Assembly (NCBI GenBank): GCA_031276545.1
Contig: JAISMW010000019.1
Span: 1-39,155 of the forward strand
From: Tannerellaceae bacterium
Lineage (GTDB): Bacteria > Bacteroidota > Bacteroidia > Bacteroidales > Tannerellaceae
DNA length: 39,155 nt
Direction of reading: 5' to 3'
Shown here: positions 1-7,535 of the stretch, piece by piece
Position numbering within the stretch: position 1 is the stretch's first letter
Layout: the number at the start of each line of letters is the position of its first letter
Translations under genes and position numbers: made by a program
Notes under the pieces: generated by a model
What the model saw: the letters and a program-made list of their open reading frames with translations, nothing else
The model's database searches: none
Told to the model about the DNA's origin: nothing

Positions 1-73
1 CCGGATTAATCAAATCCGCCAATCGGGTGCGAAACAGTTCGCGATGGTCATCCACAGGTAATTTTCCTAACAT
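1..73 (-). CDS. IS transposase, N-terminal fragment (runs off window)
   Basis: Reading leftwards from an ATG at 73, the frame gives 24 residues beginning MLGKLPVDDHRELF and continuing RTRLADLINP. I recognise this as the usual start of a DDE transposase of the IS5/IS1182 type found in Bacteroidales (a short GKLP start, then 'LADLI' before the first catalytic region). Only the start is present, so the catalytic residues cannot be checked. A TAnnTTTG box lies just upstream. The family call rests on pattern memory over a very short stretch. It could be another small gene with a similar start. Confidence 0.55.
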   Translation of the reverse strand, partial: MLGKLPVDDHRELFRTRLADLINP

Positions 74-94
74 AATTTTCCGGTTTTTATGCGA

Positions 95-102
95 CAAAGT
101 TA
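95..102 (-). promoter_or_regulatory. Bacteroidetes -7 promoter element TAACTTTG
   Basis: The minus strand reads TAACTTTG, matching the Bacteroidetes housekeeping -7 consensus TAnnTTTG, 21 nt upstream of the transposase ATG. No clear -33 TTTG was seen at the expected spacing. Confidence 0.4.
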
Positions 103-139
103 CAATAACCGCTTGAAAATACAGAACTTTTTTGCATCC

Positions 140-162
140 ATTTTATTGATATTCAATAAAAT
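140..162. repeat. AT-rich inverted repeat near IS start
   Basis: Arms ATTTTATTGA (140-149) and TCAATAAAAT (153-162) are perfectly complementary around a 3-nt centre. The repeat lies just upstream of the transposase promoter. It could be a binding site for the transposase or a weak terminator. The IS terminal inverted repeat itself could not be identified. Confidence 0.4.
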
Positions 163-254
163 AATGGCTTCATAAGGACTGACCACTTAAGGTTATGTGG
201 ATGACATCCCGGCGGGACTTCCCATACAAAATAATAGTGATTAGTGAGGCAGTA

Positions 255-307
255 AAAAGAGAACAGTGAATAACGGAAATGCCGGCCGTTATTCACTGTT
301 CTCTTTT
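255..307. repeat. 22-bp perfect inverted repeat (hairpin) downstream of the beta-lactamase gene
   Basis: Arms 255-276 and 286-307 are exact reverse complements (22 bp) around a 9-nt loop. The arm ends are A4 and T4, so it could terminate transcription from either side. It lies just past the stop codon of the minus-strand gene ending at 324. The arms contain GTTATTCACTGTTC, the same heptamer words that make up the permease spacers at 32325, 34744 and 37248. Confidence 0.7.
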
Positions 308-329
308 AGTTATTCACTGTTCTCTATTC
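288..329 (+). repeat. Heptamer-word repeat, six words
   Basis: The stretch parses exactly into 7-nt words: GTTATTC ACTGTTC TCTTTTA, then GTTATTC ACTGTTC TCTATTC. This is a 21-bp direct duplication with one mismatch. It overlaps the right arm of the hairpin, and the last word covers the stop codon of the gene at 324-1577. The words GTTATTC and ACTGTTC recur in the permease spacers about 32-37 kb away. Confidence 0.65.
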
Positions 330-1577
330 CAGTGCCTGGTAGACGGTGTTGAGGAACTTCTCCCAGATTTTCGTGTCGGGCAGGCGGTTGGTGTAGAGCA
401 GGATGATAAGGTCTTCTTTCGGGTCGATTACGTAGTCTGTGTTGGCCATGCCTCCCCATGAGAGGGCGCCGGGCGATACCATCGGAGAGGCGCCGTCGAC
501 GGCTTCCCACCGGTGACTCTCTCCGGGATAAATCTGAAAGCCTATGCCGAAGCGGAAGGCGTCCGGCTCGGCGCCGGGATGCGGAAGCTGGTCTTTGGAC
601 ATGATTTCGACGGTGCGGCGTCCCAGTATACGCCGGCCGTTGAAGGTTCCTCCGTTGGCTATCATCTGGCAGAAGCGGGCATAGCCTTCAATGGTGCCGT
701 TCAGGCCGGTGCCTCCGGCGGCATAGCGGCGGTCGTCGCCGAAGGGGAAGCGTCCGCTCCACATCTCAACCGGTTCGAGCGCCCCGCCGTTCTCCCGGTA
801 TATGGTGACGAAGCGTTCGGCTGCAGCGGGTTCGTAATAGTAGGCCATATCTTGAATGCCCAGGGGCTCAAGTACGGCCTCCTGCACGTATTCCTGCAGG
901 GGCTTTCCGGAGAAGTATTCCACCAGGTAAGCCCATACGTCCGACGAAGGGTGGTAGTTCCATCCGGCGCCGGGGTCGTAGGCCAGCGGCGCCTTCACGA
1001 GGTCTTTCACGTAGGCTTCCAGGGTTTCGTATGCGGCAGGCGGCGGCGTGCCGGGAGGCGTCCGGGGGCCGGTGATGCCCGACGTATGGCTCAGCACGTG
1101 GCGAATCAGTACGGGCGAGGCCGCTTTGCGGGTTTGGGTGTTGCCGGTCTCCGGGTTTCCTGTCCATACCCGGTCGGTCATCTCCGGAATGTACAGGGAT
1201 ACGGGGTCGTCCAACTGGAACTTGCCCTGCTCGAAGAGGGTCATCAGCGCTACGGTGGTGATCGCCTTGGTCTGGGAATACATCCGGAAGACGTCGTCTT
1301 TCTGCAGCGGGATCTGTTTCTCTACATTTCTCCATCCGAAGGCTTTGTGGTGTACTACCTGCCCGTCTTTGGCTACAAAGGTAAGGGCGTGGGGAAGGAT
1401 TCCCCGGTCTACATATTCCTGCAGGAGGACGTCTATCCGTTCCAGCCGGGAGGAGTCTATCCGCAGCGTCTTGAAGTCGGGCTGATAGGAGAAGGTCTGC
1501 GGAGGTTCTTCCGTCTGCCGTCCGTATTCGCACGACAGCAGGAGGAGGGTCATACATAAAGTAAGGATTGTTTTCAT
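324..1577 (-). CDS. Serine hydrolase, beta-lactamase class C fold (CubicO/EstB group), lipoprotein
   Basis: 417 aa. It begins with a lipoprotein signal, with a hydrophobic stretch to LLLLSC and Cys16 as the lipidated residue, so it is probably tethered in the envelope. The beta-lactamase/transpeptidase-like fold is shown by S-Q-T-K at about residues 101-104 (SxxK nucleophile and lysine), a Tyr in the GWNYHPSSD segment that can serve as the YxN/YxS element, and a C-terminal SWGGMANTD stretch. Family members include esterases, D-aminopeptidases and penicillin-binding-like hydrolases, so the substrate is unknown. The lipid anchor and the lack of a clear KTG box make it unlikely to be a resistance beta-lactamase. 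It is followed by a hairpin at 255-307 and preceded by the phosphorylase gene 38 nt away on the same strand. Confidence 0.85.
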   Translation of the reverse strand: MKTILTLCMTLLLLSCEYGRQTEEPPQTFSYQPDFKTLRIDSSRLERIDVLLQEYVDRGILPHALTFVAKDGQVVHHKAFGWRNVEKQIPLQKDDVFRMYSQTKAITTVALMTLFEQGKFQLDDPVSLYIPEMTDRVWTGNPETGNTQTRKAASPVLIRHVLSHTSGITGPRTPPGTPPPAAYETLEAYVKDLVKAPLAYDPGAGWNYHPSSDVWAYLVEYFSGKPLQEYVQEAVLEPLGIQDMAYYYEPAAAERFVTIYRENGGALEPVEMWSGRFPFGDDRRYAAGGTGLNGTIEGYARFCQMIANGGTFNGRRILGRRTVEIMSKDQLPHPGAEPDAFRFGIGFQIYPGESHRWEAVDGASPMVSPGALSWGGMANTDYVIDPKEDLIILLYTNRLPDTKIWEKFLNTVYQALE

Positions 1578-1615
1578 GACATGTTTTATTGAATGAGCGG
1601 TAAAGCGGTTCGGGT

Positions 1616-2485
1616 TCAGATTCTGTCCAGCACGGCGTCGATCAGGCCGTTCAGCGAACCCTTGTAGGAGGTGTTCATGCGGTGGTCTACGCGTCCGGCA
1701 ATGATGCAGCAGACGGTGAGGGCGCGGTGCCCCATCAGGGCGGACAGTCCGGCCAGCGCCGAGCTTTCCATTTCGTAGTTCGTTATCTTCCGGCCCCGGT
1801 ACTCGAAGGCCTCTATCTTTCGGTTCAGCTCCGGGTCGGCCGGCGCGAGGCGCACCTCCCGTCCTTGGGGGCCGTAGAATCCGCTGGCGGCTATCGTGAC
1901 GCCGCGGAGGATGTCGCTTCCGGCAATCTGTTCTGTCAGCGAGGCGTCGGCATCCACCACGTAGGGGGCGATGCCGGGGAGTTGCCAGTGGAGGCTGCGC
2001 ATCAGTTCGGCTTCAAAGCCGGTATCGCGTACCGTTTCGTTGCCGGCATAGAAATAGAGTACACCGTCGAAGCCTATCGACTTTTCGGCTGCCACGTAAG
2101 CGCCGACGGGTACAAAGGGCTGCAGTCCTCCGGATGTGCCGATGCGCACCAGGGTGAGCTGCCTGAGCCGGGGCTTCACGGTTCGGGAGGCAAAGTCTAC
2201 ATTGGCCAGGGCGTCGAGTTCGGTCAGGACAATGTCGATGTTGTCTGTCCCGATGCCGTGCGACACCACCGTGAGCCGCTTGCCCCGGAAGGCGCCGGTG
2301 ACGGTGCGGAACTCACGGTTGGATACTTCGCATTCCCGCTGTTCGAAACGGTCGGCCACGGCGTCGACGCGCGCCGGGTCGCCCACCAGGATGATTCGGT
2401 CGGCCAACTGTTCCGGTTTCAGATGAAGATGGAAGATGCTTCCATCTTCGTGGATGATTAATTCCGAAGGCGGGATGGTTCTCAT
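1616..2485 (-). CDS. udp: Nucleoside phosphorylase, uridine phosphorylase-like
   Basis: 289 aa, cytosolic. It carries the PNP/UDP family phosphate-binding and signature region (LVGDPARVDAVADRF near the N-terminus, then VRIGTSGGLQPFVPVGAY) and the ribose-binding segment NYEMESSALAGLSAL. These enzymes split nucleosides with phosphate to a free base and ribose-1-phosphate. Similarity to the trimer-of-dimers uridine phosphorylases favours uridine as substrate, but purine or other pyrimidine nucleosides cannot be excluded. It lies only 11 nt downstream of floA and may be cotranscribed with nfeD-floA. Confidence 0.85.
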   Translation of the reverse strand: MRTIPPSELIIHEDGSIFHLHLKPEQLADRIILVGDPARVDAVADRFEQRECEVSNREFRTVTGAFRGKRLTVVSHGIGTDNIDIVLTELDALANVDFASRTVKPRLRQLTLVRIGTSGGLQPFVPVGAYVAAEKSIGFDGVLYFYAGNETVRDTGFEAELMRSLHWQLPGIAPYVVDADASLTEQIAGSDILRGVTIAASGFYGPQGREVRLAPADPELNRKIEAFEYRGRKITNYEMESSALAGLSALMGHRALTVCCIIAGRVDHRMNTSYKGSLNGLIDAVLDRI

Positions 2486-2496
2486 GGTCTGTCGGG

Positions 2497-3489
2497 TCAG
2501 TCCCTGATGGGTTTGGAGGGTCCGTTGTTCGGCTTTGCGATGTTTTCGCGCATGGAGGTGTCGGCTTCGATGTTTTTCATCCGGTAGTAGTCCATGATAC
2601 CCAGATTGCCCGATCGGAAGGCTTCTGCCATGGCTTTGGGCACTTCGGCTTCGGCTTCGATCACTTTGGCTCGCGCTTCCTGTGCTTTGGCCTTCATTTC
2701 CTGTTCCTGTGCCACGGCCATTGCTCTGCGTTCTTCGGCTTTTGCCTGGGCGATGTTCTTGTCGGCCTGTGCCTGGTCCATTTGCAGGGCTGCGCCGATA
2801 TTCTTGCCGATGTCGATGTCGGCAATATCAATCGAGAGGATTTCGAAGGCGGTTCCGGCATCCAGTCCTTTTCGCAGCACCAGCTTGGAGATGGAATCCG
2901 GATTTTCGAGTACCGATTTGTGATTTTCGGACGAACCGATGGAGGACACTATCCCTTCGCCCACGCGTGCCAGGATGGTTTCTTCGCCGGCTCCTCCTAC
3001 CAGTTGCTTGATGTTGGCGCGCACCGTGACTCTGGCTTTTGCTATCAACTGGATACCGTCTTTTGCTACGGCCGTCACGGGAGGGGTATCGATCACCTTG
3101 GGGTTTACCGACATCTGAACGGCCTGAAATACGTCGCGTCCTGCCAGGTCGATGGCCGTTCCCATCTGAAACGACAAATCAATGTTTGCCTTGGAGGCCG
3201 ATACCAGGGCATGCACGACTCTTTCCACGTGTCCGCCGGCCAGGTAGTGAGCCTCCAGATCGTCGCGGGTGAGGGTCTTCAGCCCGGCCTTGTGGGCTTC
3301 TATCATCGCACGGGTAATCACTCCGGGGGGTACTTTACGGATGCGCATCAGAAACAACTGTATCAGCGAAATGTTTACGCCCGATACTTTCGCTGAAATC
3401 CAAAGCAGAAAGGGCACATAGTGAAAAAAGATAATCAGCAGCACAAGGGCTGCCCCCATCATCATCAGGGGAATAAAAGCTGGTTCCAT
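2497..3489 (-). CDS. floA: Flotillin-like membrane scaffold protein FloA (UPF0365)
   Basis: About 330 aa from the ATG at 3489. The frame is open 15 codons further upstream, but that would overlap nfeD, and [12 protein letters not shown] is the natural start because it leads straight into the membrane anchor (residues about 5-25). After the anchor come a PHB/flotillin domain ([22 protein letters not shown], read in two parts) and an Ala/Glu-rich coiled coil ([20 protein letters not shown]). The C-terminal [17 protein letters not shown] segment is typical of the family. FloA organises membrane microdomains. Its start is 4 nt from the nfeD stop, and nfeD-floA pairs are a known arrangement. Confidence 0.92.
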   Translation of the reverse strand: MEPAFIPLMMMGAALVLLIIFFHYVPFLLWISAKVSGVNISLIQLFLMRIRKVPPGVITRAMIEAHKAGLKTLTRDDLEAHYLAGGHVERVVHALVSASKANIDLSFQMGTAIDLAGRDVFQAVQMSVNPKVIDTPPVTAVAKDGIQLIAKARVTVRANIKQLVGGAGEETILARVGEGIVSSIGSSENHKSVLENPDSISKLVLRKGLDAGTAFEILSIDIADIDIGKNIGAALQMDQAQADKNIAQAKAEERRAMAVAQEQEMKAKAQEARAKVIEAEAEVPKAMAEAFRSGNLGIMDYYRMKNIEADTSMRENIAKPNNGPSKPIRD

Positions 3490-3493
3490 ATAC

Positions 3494-3988
3494 TTATAGT
3501 TTTTGAGAGTGAATTGTATTGTCTGTCTGCACAACCAGTACGTTGTATCCGTCTACGCGCACCACGCGGACGGGAATCTGCTCGTCGATGAACTCGCCCG
3601 TCGACTTGGCTTCCACCACGATGTCGCGGATGCGGGCTTTTCCGATGGGCGCCAGGCGCGAGAGGGTAATTCCTTCGTCGCCGGGATGGATGTCCAGTTC
3701 GCGTGCCGAGGTCAGCCGGGCGTCGATATTTGTATGGAGCGACACTTTCCGGAATGAACCGGAACGCAGCAGCCATGCGAAAGCGCCTCCGAACACTGCC
3801 ACGGAGACAATCAGCGTAGCGTGTCCGGCGGAAGGATCCACCGTATAGGCGTAAATAATACCGCCTGCGGCAAAAACCGCTCCTCCTATTCCCGCCACCG
3901 TAATGCCCGGCAGGAGGAATATCTCCAGAAGAATCAGCGCTATGCCGATTCCCGTCAAAAAAATAATTACCGTAATGTCTATTATCAT
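3494..3988 (-). CDS. NfeD-family membrane protein (short form)
   Basis: 164 aa. It has two hydrophobic segments at about residues 4-30 and 33-50, a third at about 58-75, and then a soluble C-terminal domain of about 80 residues with the OB-fold pattern expected of NfeD ([38 protein letters not shown]). The N-terminal ClpP-like protease domain of long NfeD proteins is absent. NfeD proteins pair with SPFH/flotillin proteins, and floA follows 4 nt downstream, which supports a two-protein membrane-domain module. Confidence 0.88.
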   Translation of the reverse strand: MIIDITVIIFLTGIGIALILLEIFLLPGITVAGIGGAVFAAGGIIYAYTVDPSAGHATLIVSVAVFGGAFAWLLRSGSFRKVSLHTNIDARLTSARELDIHPGDEGITLSRLAPIGKARIRDIVVEAKSTGEFIDEQIPVRVVRVDGYNVLVVQTDNTIHSQKL

Positions 3989-4002
3989 GGTATCCGTATT
4001 GT

Positions 4003-5451
4003 TTAGTGGGTTAGTTTCAAATGACTGATCTCTGCATTGCGTGCCTTTTTTTCCAGCGCCTCCGGCTGTCCGAGCAGGGTGTAGAGCTGTTCTTCGGCCT
4101 GAAGTATGGCGGGCTTCAGCCGCTCTTTAGCCGCCCGGCTGCCTTGTGCGTAGGCCTGGCGCAGCTCATCCAGCTTCTTGCTGCAAGCGTCTATCTGTGC
4201 CTTCAGGCTCATCCGCTTTTCATAAAAACTCCGGGCTTCGGGGCTTTTAAAGTCCTCCCAGGTGTAGTAGACCTTCCGGTTATGAATCACCAGTTCAAAA
4301 TCCCTGTGTATCTCTTTTTTCTTTGAAGGCATTTTTGTGTGAGCCAGACGAACCAGCGCCGAATAGTCGGCCTCCGGCTGCCGGGTATCGGCTATCGAGG
4401 CAATCTGCGCCCGCGAGCGTTTCACGGCCATATCTTCGCCCTCGATGCGGCTCCGCTGCCCGTCGGGGATAAACAGATAGACGCACACGCGGTCGTCCGG
4501 CTGATTTCTGTCGGAGGCGAACCATCCCAGGCCTTTCGTCTCGTCGATCACCAGCATATAGTCGTTGGCAAACGAGTTGTAGGGCATCCCCAGGTGTTCG
4601 GGCGTAAGGTAAGTATCCGTATTGATATTGTAGCGGGTGACAAACAAATCGTATCCGCCGATGGAGCCGTTCCCTTCGGACGCGTAATACACCGTAACGC
4701 CGTCGGTAAGGATAAAGGGGTAGTTGTTGTTGCCCTCGCTGCTGTTGACCGTTGCCGGAAGCAGTTTTTCATCGCCCCATTTGTCCGACAGCCTCGACTG
4801 GGTAAAAAGGCTGTAATGCGTTCCGTCGTCTGCGGGTCGGGCATAGCATATCTTATCTCCTATTTCATTCATATATACCGTAGACGTCACCGGCTCGTCC
4901 GTCTGAAAGAAGTCTTTGAACAAAACAAGACTTCCGCTCTCTCCGCTCAGGACGTATGCCTGGAGGAAATCGTTTCTGTCCACCACCACACTGTCTATAA
5001 TCCGGATGTTCTCTACTTTTTCCACCATCCGTTGCGCCTTCTCCGCCACTTCCAGGCGTTTCCGGTAAGGTTCCACGTCTTCATTCTTTTTGGCAAGGAT
5101 ATGAATGTATTCCGTGTACATCCCGGCAGCCTCATCAAAACGATAGGCCTGCATATAGAGTTCGCCCAGGTAGCGGTAAGACTCCTGGACGCGCCGGTTT
5201 GCCGCCATCTTCAGGTAGGCTTCCGCCGTCTGCGGGTCGTTTGTTTCGAAGCAGCAGACGCCGTACCAGTGATTGTAGGACGCATTGTTGGGCGCCTGTT
5301 TAACCAGTTTTTCGAACGCCGGTTTCGCCTCGGCGTATTTTCCGGCCGTATAGAGCCGTTTCGCCTGTTCCAGACTTTGGGCGAACCCGTTTCCGCCGCA
5401 GCACAAACAGATTCCGGCGAAGCACATTATCTTTATGAACCGTATCATCAT
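4003..5451 (-). CDS. Secreted TPR and PD40 beta-propeller protein, function unknown
   Basis: 482 aa. There is a signal peptide (MMIRFIKIMCFAGICLCC...GFAQS), with two adjacent ATGs at the start. TPR-like helices occupy about residues 25-130 (AKRLYTAGKYAEAKPAFEKL; YRYLGELYMQAYRFDEAAGMY). About 150-340 resemble PD40/WD40-like propeller blades (YPFILTDGVTVYYASEGNGSI; GLGWFASDRNQP). The last about 90 residues are charged and probably coiled coil. The architecture resembles periplasmic proteins of Bacteroidetes that carry TPR plus PD40 and an OmpA-like domain, but no OmpA domain is present here. A role in envelope assembly or secretion is possible but not shown. Its 5' flank leads directly into the 42-bp repeat array. 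Confidence 0.7.
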   Translation of the reverse strand: MMIRFIKIMCFAGICLCCGGNGFAQSLEQAKRLYTAGKYAEAKPAFEKLVKQAPNNASYNHWYGVCCFETNDPQTAEAYLKMAANRRVQESYRYLGELYMQAYRFDEAAGMYTEYIHILAKKNEDVEPYRKRLEVAEKAQRMVEKVENIRIIDSVVVDRNDFLQAYVLSGESGSLVLFKDFFQTDEPVTSTVYMNEIGDKICYARPADDGTHYSLFTQSRLSDKWGDEKLLPATVNSSEGNNNYPFILTDGVTVYYASEGNGSIGGYDLFVTRYNINTDTYLTPEHLGMPYNSFANDYMLVIDETKGLGWFASDRNQPDDRVCVYLFIPDGQRSRIEGEDMAVKRSRAQIASIADTRQPEADYSALVRLAHTKMPSKKKEIHRDFELVIHNRKVYYTWEDFKSPEARSFYEKRMSLKAQIDACSKKLDELRQAYAQGSRAAKERLKPAILQAEEQLYTLLGQPEALEKKARNAEISHLKLTH

Positions 5452-5602
5452 TTACTTTTGAAATATACCGTTTCAAAAGTAATACTATTTCATTTAGATC
5501 ATTACGAAGCGTCCGAAATTTCTTTAAAATTTTCACCCGTCCCCTTCCCTCCCGATTATATCCGGCGATACGCTGCCCCTCCTGCTTCCGGGTCGGCAAA
5601 GA

Positions 5603-6490
5603 GAAAAAACTTTTCCGTTGGGCTTGCCACCTGGGTGGCAAGGGTCAAATATTTTTCCGTGAGGCTTGCCACCTGGGTTGCAAGGGGTAAATATTTTTCC
5701 GTGAGGCTTGCCACCTGGGTGGCAAGGGTCAAATATTTTTCCGTGAGGCTTGCCACCTGGGTGGCAAGGGTCAAATATTTTTCCGTGAGGCTTGCCACCT
5801 GGGTTGCAAGGGTCAAATATTTTTCCGCGGGGCTTGCCACCTGGGTTACAAGGGTCAAATATTTTTCCATGGGGCTTGCCACCTGGGTTGCAAGGGTCAA
5901 ATATTTTTCCGTGAGGCTTGCCACCTGGGTGGCAAGGGTTAAATATTTTTCCGCGAGGCTTGCCACCTGGGTTGCAAGGGTCAAATATTTTTCTGTGGGG
6001 CTTGCCACCTGGGTTGCAAGGGTCAAATATTTTTCCGTGAGGCTTGCCACCTGGGTTGCAAGGGGTAAATATTTTTCCGTGAGGCTTGCCACCTGGGTGG
6101 CAAGGGTCAAATATTTTTCTGTGGGGCTTGCCACCTGGGTTGCAAAGGTCAAATATTTTTCCGTGAGGCTTGCCACCTGGGTGGCAAGGGGTAAATATTT
6201 TTCTGTGGGGCTTGCCATCTGGGTTGCAAGGGTCAAATATTTTTCCGTGAGGCTTGCTGCCTGGGTTGCAAGGGTCAAATATTTTTCTGTGGGGCTTGCC
6301 ACCTGGGTTGCAAGGGTCAAATATTTTTCCGTGAGGCTTGCCACCTGGGTGGCAAGGGTCAAATATTTTTCCGTGTGGCTTGCCATCTGGGTGGTAAGGG
6401 GGAAATATTTTTCCGTGAGGCTTGCCACTTGGGTTGCAAGGGTCAAATATTTTTCTGTGGGGCTTGCCACCTGGGTGGCAAGGGGGAAAA
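5603..6490. repeat. 42-bp hairpin tandem array, 21 cores
   Basis: The first core CTTGCC starts at 5623 and the last at 6463, which is exactly 20 periods of 42 bp with no indel. Each unit has the 20-nt hairpin CTTGCCACCTGGGTGGCAAG (9-bp stem) or a variant with GGTT in the right arm, then GGTCAAATATTTTTCCGTGAGG or close variants (read as GGTCAAATATTT and TTCCGTGAGG). Because 42 is a multiple of 3 and the unit has no stop in several frames, both strands stay open and produce long artificial reading frames. It fills the space between the TPR/PD40 gene start and decayed genes. A leader (about 5583-5622) and a trailer (about 6500-6580) recur around the single unit at 14787-14935. Confidence 0.95.
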
Positions 6491-6499
6491 TGTTTCCCT

Positions 6500-6580
6500 G
6501 AAGGGAAAATGTAAGGGTGGTTTCAATGTCGCCGGGACAGGCGATATACTCTGCTGTTTATATGCTTTCTTTCCTGACTT
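6500..6580. repeat. Array trailer, copy 1
   Basis: This segment aligns with 14860-14935. Shared blocks are ATGTAAGGG, ATGTCGCCGGGAC, ATACTCTGCTGTTTATA and GCTTTC-TTCC, with few differences between. On the minus strand this copy forms the 3' end of a decayed reading frame. The other copy has a stop in that frame, so the conservation is at DNA level rather than coding. Confidence 0.75.
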
Positions 6581-7080
6581 GCTTGCTCTTCCACTACCGC
6601 GAGGGCTTCGGCACGGGATTTTTTGGCGCCGTCGGTGAAGCGGTAGAGTGTTTCTCCGTTTTCCATACTTTGGCGGTGTCCGATTCGTGGCCGGTGAAAT
6701 AGGTGAATAGCGGCCGACTGTTTTTCCATACTTTCAGGACTGTTCCGTTTGCGTTGCTTTCGTATCCTGCCGCATATACGGCCACGGTTTGGCGGACAGG
6801 TTCTTCGGCCGGTTCTTCCGCGTTTGCTTCCTGCCACCGGGCATACAGGGTGAAATCATGATGTACGGGAGTATGGAAACCGTGGGCGGAGGTACTTCCT
6901 TCCGTATGCCGGAAGGAAAATTGATAGCCCGTTTTAGCGGGATTGGCGGCGGGAGCTGTTATCGTACCGCCTGCTTCTGCCTGCCGGGGGGAAGGTACCG
7001 GAATGCCGCCGCCGGTATCGAACGAGACGGTATACGCCGTCCGGCCTTCGTCTTTTTTATCCCCACATCCGGGGATAAAT
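6523..7080 (-). pseudogene. Fragment of an InlB/Listeria-Bacteroides-repeat surface protein, frameshifted
   Basis: Minus-strand residues YTVSFDTGGG...AGGTITAPAANPAKTGY...FTLYARW form one Listeria-Bacteroides (Flg_new/InlB B) repeat. They are followed by a VYAAGYESNANGTVLKVWKN unit of the repeated 'VWKNG' type. A GFIPGCGDKKDEG stretch upstream looks like the residue of a lipoprotein signal, but no proper start precedes it. At about 6655-6665 the sequence reads TATGGAAAACGGAGAAA. One extra A would restore KVWKNGETLYRFTDGA, so a homopolymer frameshift is evident. The shifted frame ends at the TGA at 6523, inside the repeat trailer. Intact relatives are long repetitive cell-surface proteins; this is a remnant. 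Confidence 0.6.
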
Positions 7081-7109
7081 CCGCTGCGGTTTGCATTTAT
7101 TTTTGAATC

Positions 7110-7513
7110 ATGACAGACATACATATTACCGACGACGATGCAATGGTCGTGGAGTTGCTGATTCCGGTACTCAATGATTCCGGCATAGCCTGCGTAACGG
7201 GTTCGTCCTTCACCCTGTCCGAATGTCGGAAGGCGCCGGCCTCCGCCTGTCCCGACGTATTGCTGCTCGATATCAATATGCCCGACGGCAACGGTATCGT
7301 ATTTTGTACCGAAATGCATGCACGGTATCCGCAGATGAAGATCGTCTGGCTGACCGGCCACAGCGAGCACTCGAGCGTGATGCAGATGCTGAAAAGCGGC
7401 GCATCGGGCTATCTGCCGTCCTGTCGTTTCGCAAGAAACCGAACGTAAAGCTCAAGGCCTCCTGCCCCGTGGAGCTTGTGACGAATGCCCGCAGGGAAGG
7501 ACTGATCGACTGA
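7110..7513 (+). pseudogene. NarL/LuxR-type response regulator, internally deleted
   Basis: From the ATG at 7110 the receiver domain is clear: acidic pocket DDD near residue 8, phosphoacceptor region LLLDINMPDGNG, WLTGHSE with the conserved Thr, and K in MLKSGASGYLP. The frame then breaks. In another frame, just before the stop at 7513, ELVTNARREGLID matches the very end of a LuxR-type helix-turn-helix. The linker and most of the DNA-binding domain are therefore missing, through an internal deletion plus a frameshift. It sits just upstream of a decayed histidine kinase, so the pair was once a two-component system. Confidence 0.7.
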
Positions 7514-7535
7514 ACATTTTTGAAACCATTTCGCC

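Noticed and set aside
279..461. Short frame starting VIHCSLLVIHCSLF
   Set aside because: The peptide is just translated heptamer repeat running into antisense of the hydrolase gene; the same artefact appears at the permease spacers.
5556..6470. 304-residue minus-strand frame of LATQVAS-TEKYLT repeats
   Set aside because: It starts with GTG inside the array, has no signal peptide, and the opposite strand is open too; best read as non-coding repeat.
5603..6490. CRISPR array
   Set aside because: The whole 42-bp unit is conserved, with no unique spacers and no cas genes nearby.
4339..6501. Very long plus-strand reading frame through the TPR gene and the 42-bp array
   Set aside because: It is antisense to a well-supported gene and then translates the array (14-residue repeats) because 42 is a multiple of 3; no domain or start signal.
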